From contig CP136063.1 in the NCBI GenBank assembly GCA_032622095.1, positions 94,405,980 to 94,469,979 on the forward strand: DNA of 64,000 nucleotides, in the 5' to 3' direction. The DNA is from Siphonodentalium dalli. Taxonomy: Eukaryota > Mollusca > Scaphopoda > Gadilida > Siphonodentaliidae. Numbering within the stretch: position 1 is the first letter of the stretch; every line of letters starts with the position of its first letter. The position numbers and the translations under genes are program-made. Positions 35,425 to 47,800 of this stretch are shown here, in pieces. Under the pieces are notes generated by a model, which did no database searches, had not been told where the DNA came from, and saw only the letters and a list, made by a program, of their open reading frames with translations.

Positions 35425-35794
35425 AAGGGCTGAAATAATACACTTGGTCATGATACAATACGAATCATGATTCATGATCAACGATATGATACATATCACG
35501 ATACACTAAATTAGTGTTTCTAAATGAATACCACCTGAGTTATCAGAAACAACAAGTTTATAACTGGAGGTAGAGTGCATTTTAAACTAAAATGGAGTTT
35601 AATTGTTGGCTAGATAAGTCAAATATACATAGTATACATGTAAACTTGAGAGATAATTGCAGGTTTTGCTTTTTTACACAAGCACATCTTCAGACATTAC
35701 TTGATTTCCTGTATCGCGATGCACGGTAAGCTACGCGTATTGTTTGAAAGTGTATCGCGATGCATTGAATTCACGATGAATCTTTGCAGCCCTA
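35425..35794. mobile_element. hAT-type MITE with 8-bp TSD AAGGTTAG
   Basis: This 370-bp element has ends AAGGGCTGAAA and TTTGCAGCCCTA (inverted, first base mutated). It is flanked on both sides by AAGGTTAG (35417-35424 and 35795-35802). Subterminal GATAC/TATCG repeats flank an AT-rich core. A relative occupies 48180-48799 in the opposite orientation. Confidence 0.8.
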
Positions 35795-35992
35795 AAGGTT
35801 AGTGTCCTTGTTCTTCCTTTTCTTTCATCCTGGTCATGCAGACTTATAGGGTTAGTATCCCACCCAATTTGTCATGTCCCTCCCATCTCATCGTACCATG
35901 CCGTCCCGCCGCGTCCAATCAATTCCTACCCTATCCCAGTCAGAGAAAAGGTTTAATATCCCGTCCATGCCCGTCAAGTTCGTGGTTGTGGT

Positions 35993-37323
35993 TAGTGCTG
36001 GGCGATATATCGGGAAAAGCCGGTTTCAAATTTGATATCGTCTATAATATCATATGAAATAAAAATATCGTAATACTGTCCAAGTTGTAATATTCTCCAT
36101 GTAGGCTGAAACCCACCATATGGTCCCAAAAACATGGAAGTTAGAGTAAGTATAAAAGTTCCAAACTTCCTGGTGTTCACGATATAAACTCCCGTCATCT
36201 CTCATCTCTGAGGCTATACATTGAATATTATCCAGTAGATTTTCAACTACTCTGAGGCATGCATGACAGCAGGATCATACTGGGCTGAATTTCACCAACA
36301 GCGGGATATATTTATATCCTGATGTAACCCATTGTTTGAAAAATGTGACATTCAGTGAATCAGGTGACGGTGTCACAATATCATAAACGTGTTAGACTGC
36401 TATAACAAATTGTATTAACAATGGTGTCACTACTTTCAAGGCTCACTGGTCCGATTATCACTGTGTCACAAACATCAAAGAAGCTATTTCTCATGTCCAC
36501 GGATACAATGCGCACTATGTTATTCAGTTGATCTTAGTTAATGTATCAGTCTGTATGTATATTGAAGTCTCACGATGCCAACAACTACCAATTCCCACTA
36601 ATAAATAGTCTCACAAACTACAAATTACTCACTAATAAATAAAATGGCAATTTGAAACCGAATATGGTGCTTAATGTGTAGTGTTAAGCTCTTTGGTCCA
36701 GGGATATTTATAACTCTAAAAATTTAAGAGATCTGAAAACGCACGTGGGCCGTGTAAGACCTGCGTTATATGATTAATGAATAATGATTATATCCCTTTG
36801 TTTCACAAATCACTTGTTTACTTTTCATACCACCATTTTTAATGCTGACATACGCATTCCCCTTTTAAAGGATCATAGAAGCCGACAGGTGATTATAATT
36901 TTATAAACACACAGCTAACCCCCTAACATCTCACACATGGCAACAATAACACATGCATGATTAGGCATGATTGTTTAAACAGGATTTATTTTCAGTTATC
37001 AATGTTCACTAATTTTGACACTGGTTCATTGAAACGATGCTTTGAACACTGCTTACAGTTTATATTATACCTGACCGAATTAGGAGTTGAAAGTTGTTGT
37101 GTTCGCCATCAGCAAACTGTCAGATGTTGCAGCTGGTGGTCATTATACTGTGATGTATAAACAATGTGCAATACATATTTACTCAACCTCGCATTATTCA
37201 TGAAATATTGCATATATTATACATTGTACTTATCAATTGTTATATACCAAAATAAAATCATTTATCGTGATGTTGTCACCATAATATCGCGATATTTTTT
37301 TGGGTCAATATTTCCCAGCCCTA
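35993..37323. mobile_element. hAT-type element with TAGTGCTGGGCGATAT ends
   Basis: The left end TAGTGCTGGGCGATATATCG and right end ATATTTCCCAGCCCTA are inverted. The flanks GTTGTGGT (35985-35992) and GTTATGGT (37324-37331) match at seven of eight bases, as expected for an 8-bp duplication that has mutated once. The 1.3-kb interior shows no transposase. Confidence 0.7.
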
Positions 37324-37859
37324 GTTATGGTCGCATCCCAGTTAGTGTCCCAGACCATCCTGTCACGTTCCGGATAGGAATAGGGTCATGGTCAATTAGG
37401 ATTCAGATAAGGTGAATGTTTCCGAATAATGAATATGTGTATAAAGTATACTGGTGAGGTTACTGTCAACTCCACGATGAACTGTATAGCACTATAGCAT
37501 AATAAACACATGATATCTCTTATGCTGTATAGTAATAGGAAGATTATGCTATGCTGGATTGTAAGCAGACACTTAAATGATGTATCTCGAGACATTATCA
37601 CCAGAAGATATCTCGAGATGTAAATGTCGAGATCTCGATATGTGTATGTCGAGATTTCAAGATAATATGTTGTGATCTCGGCCCCCAGAGAAGTCGGCCC
37701 CATTAATTAGAAGGGATTTGAAGGAAGCCTTAAATTGGCTTGTTGATTGAGATAGTGCTTATGTCAGCAAATTGTGAAGTCCGCAACTTATTTTTACTGA
37801 GATAGTGTAGTGTTTATGTAGGCCAATTGTGAAGATTTCTTAGTGATACCTCAGATGGT

Positions 37860-37923
37860 TACTGAGCCGACCTCTGATCTATACCTTTGACATGGTGGAG
37901 GGTTCGAATCTGACATATATATT
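37860..37923 (+). repeat. tRNA-like SINE fragment
   Basis: It ends with a consensus RNA polymerase III B-box (GGTTCGAATC at 37901) about 35 bases after GAGCCGACCTCTGATC, then is interrupted by the 2.3-kb foldback element. It does not fold as a full tRNA by eye. Confidence 0.35.
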
Positions 37924-40211
37924 AGTCCAGTGCATTTATGAGAAAAAATGCCAAACCCGGAACTAATTGCAACAGAATTTTGTTTTGCTGGAATAAGTAC
38001 ATAAACCCTCCATAAACAACATACTAAAAATCAGCAAAAATCGGAAAAAGGGAAATTGGTGAATTTCGTGAAATAAATTAGGGAAAATATGGTCAAATCA
38101 TCAATTTATGGATTTTCATGGATGTATATAACAAAATCAAATTAACAAGTCATACATATATCATGCCTATTTTGTTGTCCTCACTTTCCTGAATCCAGAA
38201 CTGAAAACCATTGCTAGATTTATTGAGTATTTTTCGAGTTGTGTGCCTTCAAAAACGGGAATTTACCTTATTTCGGAGCCTAAATTTCGCAGAATGAGCC
38301 AAATGTCGTATTTTATGGTTAATTATTTAAAAAAACGAGCGCCAAATGCAGAGCTTTTTCACTGTTTTTGTAATTTCCTCACTAGATAAAACACAAAACA
38401 TGATTAATATGTGCAAGTATGGTTAAGAAGAATAAAATATTCTCAAACAAAATGTGTGTTCCATTGTATGGACTTAGCCAAATTTGCCACTGACACAGAA
38501 CCTGTGTGATGAAATGCAATATTTGAGGTCATGTAACTCAATCATTTTATATCCATATGCCCTGCTTTTCTTGTAACCTTTTAAGTATACTAGATTGAAC
38601 AAATTGCAAAGGTATTAACAAAACTTTATTTAAGAAAATCAACTTATGGGCCTTTGAATCCTTAGTCTTAACTTGTTTCCAAAAATGCCATGTTGAGACA
38701 TTTTTGTCCATTCAAAACGGTTTTTGGGCATAAATAGAAAAAGCAAATGGTGTTTTAATGTGTAACATTATTTGAACTTTCCTCCCCCAACACTTTAGTG
38801 TTGAAAATTAAGCCTTACATTGGTTATGCCCTCGTATGTCACTTGATTTCTCTCATTTTTCAGTAAACTAACTCCAAATTTGAACGTTTGTATAGGGGTA
38901 GGGGAAATCATAAAATGTAATATCACCAAAATACAGCCATTTCAGACACAAAGTTGTTTTCTTCCAGTTTGTATATATTCCTGTTGCTTTATTAAACGGC
39001 TTAATGCGTTACTGAACTTTTATTTAGAATGTTATGGCCATGTTGTTTAAAAACAATTTCAAAATGCCAATTTGACATTTCACTGGCACTTTACGACAAA
39101 AAAGATTATAGCTCTGTCAATGAATATAAACAAAGAAAGTGTTAAATTACGTATGAAAGAACAATACATGCAGCAGCTGATAATATAAAGTTGTATGTTT
39201 CAAGATGCCTGATTTTATAGTTTTTGTTGATATGCTTTCCCCTACCCCATATTTCTGCCATTCAAATTTGGAGTAATATTCCCGAAATGATGAGTGAAAT
39301 CCCTGACATTCATAGGTATAACCATTGAAATGTTATTTTATCAACGTAAAACTGATATAAGAAGAAATATCAAATACTTTTACACAATAAACTTTCGTTA
39401 ATATTTCTGAATATGCACAAAAACCTTTAAAAAATTGACAGAAACGCCCCACAATAGCATTTTCGGAAAGAGGCTAGACTACGAGTTCATGGAGCCATAA
39501 TTTAATTTTCTTCACCAATGTATTTAGAAATTCCATCACAATTTGTTCAATCTTGTATTCTTAAAAGGTAGCGAGAAAAGCAGAGCATATAGATTTTAAT
39601 TTATTGCGTTACATGACCTCAAATATGGCATTTCATCACACGGGTTCTGTGTCAGTGGCAAATTTGGCTAAGTCCATACAATGGAACACACATTTTGTTT
39701 GAGAATATTTTATTCTTCTTAACCATGGATGCACATATTAATCATTTTTTGTGTTTTATCTAGTGAGGAAATTACAAAAACAGTGAAAAAGCTCTGCATT
39801 TTGCGCTCTTTTTAAAAATAATTAACCATAAAATACGACATTTGGCTCATTATGCGAAATTTAGGCTCCGAAATAAGGTAAATGCACATTTTTGAAGGCA
39901 CACAACTCGAAAAATACTCAAAAACTCTGACATTGGTTTTCAGTTCTGGATTCAGGAAAGTGAGGACAACAAAATAGGCATGATATTTGTAGGACTTGTG
40001 TATTTTATTTTTTTATATACGTTAAAGAAAATCCATAAATTGATGATTTTACAAAATTTTCCCAAATTTATTTCACGAAAATAACCAATTTCCCTTTTTC
40101 CGAATTTTGCTGATTTTTAGTATGTTGTTTATGGAGGGTATCTGTACCTATTCCAGCAAAAAAACATTCTGTTGCAATTAGTTCTGGGTAAAACCATAAA
40201 TGCACTGGACT
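37924..40211. mobile_element. 2.3-kb near-complete inverted repeat (foldback element)
   Basis: The sequence reads AGTCCAGTGCATTTATG at 37924 and the complement at its end, 40211. The two arms can be followed inward for at least 650 bases with high similarity and, more weakly, almost to the centre at about 39067. Flanks are ATATATT and ATATAGT. No long reading frame exists. The element has inserted next to a tRNA-like GGTTCGAATC motif at 37901. Confidence 0.8.
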
Positions 40212-40799
40212 ATATAGTATCGGTTGGACTTTGTGTCGCCATCTGCATCCCCAGTACTAAGGGCATCACAAATCAACAATCGATGCCACGATCAGTACTC
40301 CAAAATTTCTCAAGCATTTGAACTTTCATTTTAAAATATTTACTCAAGTACGGTATATAAGATTATATAAATCTTGTACCTGTATATATAGTAATGTACA
40401 TGTATATATGTATATGTAGACTTCATATATTATAAGCCCTCAGGCTTGTTGTCTGATCTTCGTTTCCATATATTAACACTTCTATTTTGCATATACCGGT
40501 ACATGTATGTGTCATTTGTATATTATGTTATTTGTTTGGTTTTGGAAATAAAATTATGTTTACACTAATTGTATTAACATTTTTTATGTAATTTTGACAA
40601 AATTAGAATCATACTTTCATATCATAAAATAAATAAAGAATGATTTTAAACAATGTTTCTGTTATATATGGGCCGAATTTGTATGGGGCTGTCTTACTAT
40701 GGGCCGACATCATGCGGGGCCGACTTCTCCTGTATACGTCTTGATCTCGAGATAAATATATGTATATTGTCTGTATCTGTAGATATTGTAGTGCAGGAA

Positions 40800-41165
40800 C
40801 ATTCCGGTTATAGACACACTAGTCCAGGAACTACCATGGCAGAGTAACTTTATAACCCTGTGGTGACTCTAGTACTGTAGTAGTGTTCTTTAACGTGATG
40901 ACAGCGAGGCATGTACACGGGTCACCCGATCGGACAGCGTACTGCACCAACGTACACACCTGGACAAATGTTATATTGGGGTGGGGGAGTCGGCATTTTG
41001 CGTTCGGATCTGTATTTAGTTATCTCGAATGAGACTTTTCAGCCTGACAAACTTGGTATCTGACCGAGTTCTGATTTTCATCAGAATACACTGACCATGT
41101 TCATGATGTTGCGATCCCCGGTCCGCTAGCACGAGAGACCAGTACGCTACCTCTCGGCTACTCAC
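40800..41165 (+). repeat. Left copy of an inverted duplication around UQCR11 exon 1
   Basis: It pairs with the complement of 46330-46810. Shared blocks include GAGTAACTTTATAACCCTGT (continuing GGTGACT), GGACAAATGTT, ATCTCGAATGAGACTTTTCA and CTCGGCTAC. A tRNA-like A-box (TAGCCGAGAGGTAGCG, minus strand) lies at about 41140-41160. Confidence 0.7.
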
Positions 41166-41504
41166 TTCCCTGTCCTTATTGACATGTCGCGAATCAGCCA
41201 TTGGGATGTGTTGCTAAAATTCATTATAAAATTATTGTCATCACTGATCGACATTCTCTTGACATCAGATTATTGACTCATTCGAGTCATTGACATTGTT
41301 TTGTTTTCAGTTTACAACGAAATTCGGAGAGTCAAAAGAGGATAGCATCCCTGAATACCGTATAAATTTCAAAAATGGAAATCTGAATAATGTGAACGAG
41401 GGATCATGAGTTTGGAATAAAAATTCATCAGATAATACGTGTATAATTACTTGGGTTCCAGATTACAATTTAGCCTTCGTTCAGACAGAGAAATCACACG
41501 AAAA

Positions 41505-41512
41505 TGACGTCA
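41505..41512. promoter_or_regulatory. Palindromic CRE-like site
   Basis: TGACGTCA is a full cAMP-response-element palindrome about 305 bases before the UQCR11 ATG. It could serve UQCR11 or an upstream minus-strand transcription start such as the missing 5' end of UBAP1. Chance occurrence cannot be excluded. Confidence 0.3.
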
Positions 41513-41757
41513 TCGATGAATTATTAACGCTTTCCGTGTCAGACTCAAAAACAAGTGCTTGTTCTAACTTCTGTAGTAGTCGGTCCGTAGTAGTCATATA
41601 TTTGTGGTACTGTCAAAAGCGACAAAAAGAGAAACATTTATGTGACAATAATAGAAATAAATCTGGTAGGGTCGGTGAGTTTCGTGGAGGATGGCGGTGC
41701 ACATTCTGGACTTAAAAAATAAAAATTACTTGACCGTCTACGGGTACGAAATGACTT

Positions 41758-41765
41758 ACTTCCGG
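41758..41765 (+). promoter_or_regulatory. ETS/GABP-like site upstream of UQCR11
   Basis: ACTTCCGG, the reverse of CCGGAAGT, is the core of GABP/NRF-2 sites common in promoters of nuclear genes for respiratory-chain subunits. It lies about 52 bases before the ATG and about 30 bases before the ERR-type site. Confidence 0.5.
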
Positions 41766-41795
41766 TGTTTCCTTCTCAAGCCTTAGTCAAGCCAC

Positions 41796-41804
41796 TCAAG
41801 GTCA
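41796..41804 (+). promoter_or_regulatory. ERR-type response element upstream of UQCR11
   Basis: The sequence TCAAGGTCA is a perfect extended half-site for estrogen-related-receptor type nuclear receptors. It ends 12 bases before the UQCR11 ATG. ERR factors control oxidative-phosphorylation genes in animals, so the position fits the gene. Binding is inferred. Confidence 0.5.
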
Positions 41805-41816
41805 TTTCGCTAAACC

Positions 41817-41893
41817 ATGGAAGCCGTGAGGTCGTTTCTTTTCCCCGTTTTGCGCTTCATGGGGCCAAGATATACCCAAATGGCGACTAATTG
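41817..41893 (+). CDS. UQCR11: UQCR11 exon 1
   Basis: This exon encodes residues 1-25 and two bases of Trp26, ending at a GTAATT donor. A basic, hydrophobic N terminus (MEAVRSFLFPVLRF) precedes the conserved GPRY motif. Both it and its promoter lie inside one copy of a sequence whose inverted partial duplicate at 46330-46810 lacks the exon. Confidence 0.9.
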
Positions 41894-44800
41894 GTAATTA
41901 TAATATGTTAATCCTCATCTAAGTTAATGATTTTCAATACGATTCTTTAATTTATAACATTCTCCTATTATCGTGGGTAAGTGAACGTTCAGACGACCAC
42001 GATTCAATCGTAAGTGGAAGTAAGTTTAGTAACTGGTAGTTAGAGAGAGAGAGAGAGTGGTAGGTGGGCGCGAAGCGGTCGTGATGGTCGAAAAGATCGA
42101 GTGATCTCCTTCACCCCACGATTTGTTGTTGTGATTATATCTGGTACAGTTGTAGTTAGACTGCGCATGCTCACGTAAAAATCGCAAGTCAAATAATAAT
42201 ATCAAGCACTTTTGAATTTAGATTCAAAATCGTGGCGTATCGTTGAATACCTCCACTTGCGACGTAATCGCAGTGTGTACGTAAAAATCGTGGCTGGTAA
42301 GATATCATGTACGACGACATCACAATCGTGTGAACAAACTATCCACGATCTCGTCGGTAGTGTTGAAACGATTAATCGACTAATCTACGTGATTATTAAA
42401 TTAGTCGATCCCGAAATCTGCTAGTCGATTAGTCAGGAAAAAGCACTACCTACATGTATGTGCTATCATGACAGCAATGCCATTGGCCGGCCATATTATC
42501 ATAATCACGTAATCTGTAACAGTTAACACATATTAACTTTTTAAAGGCTAAAGCCTTATTGCATTGTTCCTTTAACAGCCTTCATAATTGAAGCAAACTG
42601 GGCCACGGCATACTGTTGCCGTAGCGGATTGCCGAAGCCAAACAATCTGAATTAAGAGGGCTGCTTTAACGATGCAACTGCCATCCGTCATGCACGGGCG
42701 GTGAACTCCATGATCTGATCTGAACCCAATATATGCATGTGTAGGCGCAGATTCTTTTATGTTGATCATCAAAGACATGACACAATTGACCAGTGATAAC
42801 CTCTCACTGTGGCACGTGGAATACTAGAGTAATGGTGTAACCCCCCGGCGCGACTAGTGCTGAAATGGATATCCGTCGGCAACCGGTTGAACTGCGATCA
42901 ACCGGTTAACCGCTATGTAATACACACATGCAATGCCACTGATGAAAACTAACGTATTCAGGTCCTTAATCGGCATAGACTGACAACAGTAGCTTTTAAA
43001 CACGGGTACTTTATCAATTTTGCTACAAACGTTATCACTCAGAGGGGTATACATTCGAAATTACGCGTATTAAAAGTTAAAATCTGGTGCAAGATCAAAA
43101 GTCTTCCATGAATGGCAGATTACATAGTCTGGCATTGGCGGCTAAAAATCAAAGATGCATGAAGTCATCTATGATGTTCTGATGTCCGATAAAACATGTG
43201 CACTGACGCCACTGGGTCATCGGCAAAGATCAATACAATCGTTTTCACTGCAGTATACGGCGTGGTAATTTGACATCTACTCTCTGACTGACGACTTGTA
43301 GACAGTATCATGGATACCCAAGAAATGAGTAAATCAGATGTCTCGGCACATTTCAAAGAGAAACTGGCAGAATGCAAACAACTCTGAAAACCAACCATAT
43401 TTACATATGCTCGGTCTGTACTTCTAACATTACTTAGTTTGAGTAATCTCAGTCGATGAAGTTCAAATGAACTTGAATCAAAGTGGTGTTCAGGTGCAGT
43501 CGGACTTGCATCCTAATGACTAATTCTCAGCATTTGATTGTCTTCTAACAAAAAACACTGTTTTCAGCAGGTCACATGACTTAATAATCGGTAGAGATGG
43601 GCGGTATTGAAATTTCAATCAGGTATCAGTAAATTTTCGTCCATTTACCTCGGTATCGGTACGGTAATCGTTATTGCTATTAAATTATGAAAGTGTCAAT
43701 GACACTGTAGCTCAACTTATGTGGGGGAATAATTCAATGGTTGACAGTAAATGGAGGAATAGGAAAGGTGCTAATTGAAATGTCTAACCTGTGCCAAAGG
43801 ATTTAGTCATGCAAAGAGTGAAATTCAAGATGGCTACTGGCGGCCATGTTTTTTGGCCGAATAACCCCAAAAGAACTCGTTCCCATCTACATGTCATTGT
43901 TAACATCTATGAAAAATTTCATGAAGATCCGACCAAAGCTACGACCTGTAGCCCGCGCCAAAGGATTTAGTCATGCAAAGAGTAAAATCCAAGATGGCTG
44001 CTGGTGGCCATGTTTTTTGGCCGATCGACCCCAAAATGACTCGTTCCCATCTGCATGTCAATATTAACATCCATGACAAATATCATGATGATCAGACAAA
44101 CAGTACGACCTGTAGACCGCACCAATGGATTCAATTTTGAAATCCAAGATGGCCGCCAGCGGCCATGTTTTTTGGTAGAATGACTCCAAAATGACTCGTT
44201 CCCATCTACATGTCATTGTTAACATCCATGACAAATTTCATGATGATCAGACCAAAGCTACGACCTGTAGCCCGCGCCAAAGGATTTAGTCATGCAAACA
44301 GTAAAATCCAAAATGGCTGCTGGCGGCCATGTTTTTTGGCCGAACGACCCCAAAATGACTCGTTCCCATCTACATGTCATTGTTAACATCCATGACAAAT
44401 TTCATGAAGATCCGACCAAAGCTACGACATGATGATCAGACGAACAGTACGACCTGTAGCCCGCGCCAATGGATTTAATTTGTGAGTAGTAATCAGTGAT
44501 CACAATTCACAAATTTATGAACGGTCGCACGATGTCATGAAAATCGGCAAACCATGGCAATTTCCGAACTGCAGATGCCCAAACCCGCGTGTGGTTCATA
44601 TTCTCCTCCTTGCAGCGTGATATACCATTGATGTATACAATGTAAGAGTCCCTCTTATATTTTATAGCAGGCAAGATACTGGTTGCACATGGTGCCCAAG
44701 TGTTAATTTAAAGCTATCACGCGATCTTTTTTGGTCAGATATAGGCACATATGTATAATAAACCGGTAAGTATATATATGTTTAATAAAGTAAATTATAG

Positions 44801-47800
44801 TATAGGATATAAACATATTTATACCGACAACTTTCCAAGAAGATGTGCTATTTGCATTTGGCAAGATCAGGTTGTATTAAAAAATCTGCAATGCGTAAAT
44901 CAAGTCGCTATTGCATCACCGTCTTATTATAAAGTAACATGTGGGGTTTTCATGTGGACGCCCCCAGCCCCCCACCCCATAACATGTGCTTCGATAATCG
45001 ATTCCACATGCTTCAATCCAACTTGGGACACGGATTATAGACTTGCGGCCTGTACCGAGTTGCCCACGCATTTTCCAGTTGATACATAACACTCCAGTTA
45101 TGAGTAGTCAAACGTCATGATGTTACTTACATTGTCATTAATACGCCCTTGATGTAACAACATTGTAGTAGACTATTAAATACATGTAGTACCGACTTGT
45201 TACATTGAGTTATCATAATTATCCGATTCTCGTTGCTTACAGTTGACCGGTCATACAATTCATGCATATCACGGCCGCGGTGACAAGGTCACGCATATAC
45301 GTTGGCAACACATGAATAATTTCATTACCGAAAATATGGTATTTTTAGTTTTGATTCGGTACGGTAATCGGTATTACGCTGATACCGATACCGCACGGTA
45401 AATACCGAGTACCGCCCATCTCTAATAATCGGCCAGCCCCGCAATCGCTATAATGGCAATAAAAACTGCCAATATTTGCACGTACGAACATGTACCCCCG
45501 TTGGACAAAATAAGTGTCAATTGGCACCGCGGTGTATTTGCCGATCGGCCGCGGTGTCAGAGTTTGTAACTGCATTTGAGCACCGCGGCCTAACGGCAAG
45601 TTCACCATGTACGAACGGCAAGTACACTGGGGCCGAATGGCAAGTACTAGTACACCACAGGCCAAATGACAACTACATTGTACACCCCGACTGAACGGCG
45701 AGTTTGCCATACAGTATAAATCAAATTATGCTGATATATTGGTACATATTATGGTGTAAATAATCAGTGTAAAGTCATAGGCTGAAAATAGCGGATAACC
45801 GGTTATGATCCGGTTACACGTCGCAATTAACCGGCTACAAAAATAGGTCAACCGTTTCAGGACTACCCGCGACATGAGGCGCCTATTCAGTGAGACAATT
45901 GAACACACCCGACATCTCGTTAGTGAGACTTGCCTATTTATTTCCTGGTTACCGGTAATAAAAAAAAATTATTACCTGCATTCCCAAACCGTGAGCTTAT
46001 ATGGAGGTTGCAGGAGAGCCGGGTTTGTGACATCAAATTGGGAGACTCACGGGCAAAACGGGAGATTATATAGTTCACATGCTTTCCGTTTGAATGTTCT
46101 GAAACGAAGAGTTGGACACTCAAAACTGCGAATCCACATGGCCCATTTTATACGTCATATGGGCATAGAAACGGGAACTCTTAGAAGGGGTCCAACTAGT
46201 CGACTAGTTGTCGATTACCTCTGGCGACTAGTCGATTCCTTAAAATCGCTAATCATTTCAACACTACTTGTCGGGCCCGATTCCTTCACTTACGATTGTA
46301 TCGTGGTTGTCTGAACGTTCACTAAGTCGGTAGCCGAGATGTAGCTTGCTTGTTGGTCTCTCTTAGTGCCAGTAGCAGACGAGGGATCGCAAACTGGTCA
46401 GGCTATTCTGACAAAAATCAGAACTCAGTCAGATAGCAATGTTGTCAGGTTGAAAAGTCTCATTCGAGATAAATTGAATAAAGATCCAAATGCAAAATTG
46501 CCGACCCCCCCCCCCCCCCATTTAGTTTGAATACATACTGTCTAATTACATATAACATAACAATAATGGAGCCTCCAGGCTAACCCCCCATTAGGCATTA
46601 CAACATTTGTCCATGTGTGTTGTCGTCATGGGTGTAGTTACTGTAGTATGATGTCCGATCGAGTGCTGACATTCATTAATGGCTGATCCATGTACACGCC
46701 TCAGTCAGTGTGTGCATGTTAAATAATGCTACTTGAGTCACCACAGGGTTATAAAGTTACTCGGCCGTGGTAGCACCGGGACCAGTATGTCTATTACTAG
46801 ATCATGCCATGAATCTCTACTCTGGCTAATGCCCATATACATGTAGATCATATTCCATCAGTACTAAACCTTGGAACTTTTTGGAGTTTTGACAGGGAAC
46901 CTTATAAAGTCGCAATGTAACGGATGCATTGCAGCCATCTGAATGCAATGTATAAAGAAACAATAAACTCTTTCACAAACCATTTTGTCTTTATTTGGAA
47001 CAATCCAGATGTAAGATGATGTAGGGACAGTCACATTAGAAAATTGAAGTCATTTCATTCAGATGTTGTGTTATTGTCAAATTATTGGACTTGTCTCTCT
47101 CCCTTTCCCACAAATCAGATTAAATTTCAAACATACAGTGTTTCGACTTGGGTAGATCATGCCATGAATCGTAACTCTAGTAGAGATTCATGGCATGATC
47201 TAGGTGACATGTCTACATGTACATAGATTCTTTTGATACATGTACCTGTCAATTATGACAAGTGAACCTCATAATCGACGCAGTGAGTCATTTTCAGGCT
47301 TCTGTCAGACTTGCAATGCATGGCATTGGTTTGTTAAAATATGATGTGCAAGCCTTGAAATATTAAATTTATCAATTTCTCAGCTACAGTAATGCCCTGA
47401 ATAATCAACTCCTTAACCACAGGGTCCACAGCAGAATTATGGGTAATTTTTCAGGATTTAGTCAGAAATATAGCTTGTTGCATTCATCAGAAAGCTCTCA
47501 CTGAGAGCTTTCTGATGAATGGCAACAAGCCATATTTCCGACTAAATCCTGAAAAATTACCCATAATTCTGCTGTGGTTAAGGAGTTGATTATTTAGGGC
47601 ATTACTGTATGCAGCCTCTCGTCGTGATAGACTCGTTACAATTTTAGCCTGCCAGTTCACTCCGTCTGCCTGTCAATACTCAACATTTTTTAGCTGATTG
47701 ATCCAAAACATCATACATGTATGGCTATCCGGAATTTAATATGATTTGTGGGAAAGGGAGTGACAAGTCCAATAATAATCATGGCAAATTGGCATTGAAC

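Noticed and set aside
41100-41165. tRNA gene
   Set aside because: The minus strand has an A-box-like TAGCCGAGAGG, but the B-box is poor and no acceptor stem forms. It is more likely tRNA-derived repeat.
45874-46314. 146-codon frame
   Set aside because: It crosses transposon-like TAGTCGACTAGT repeats and an inverted duplication, with no domain seen.
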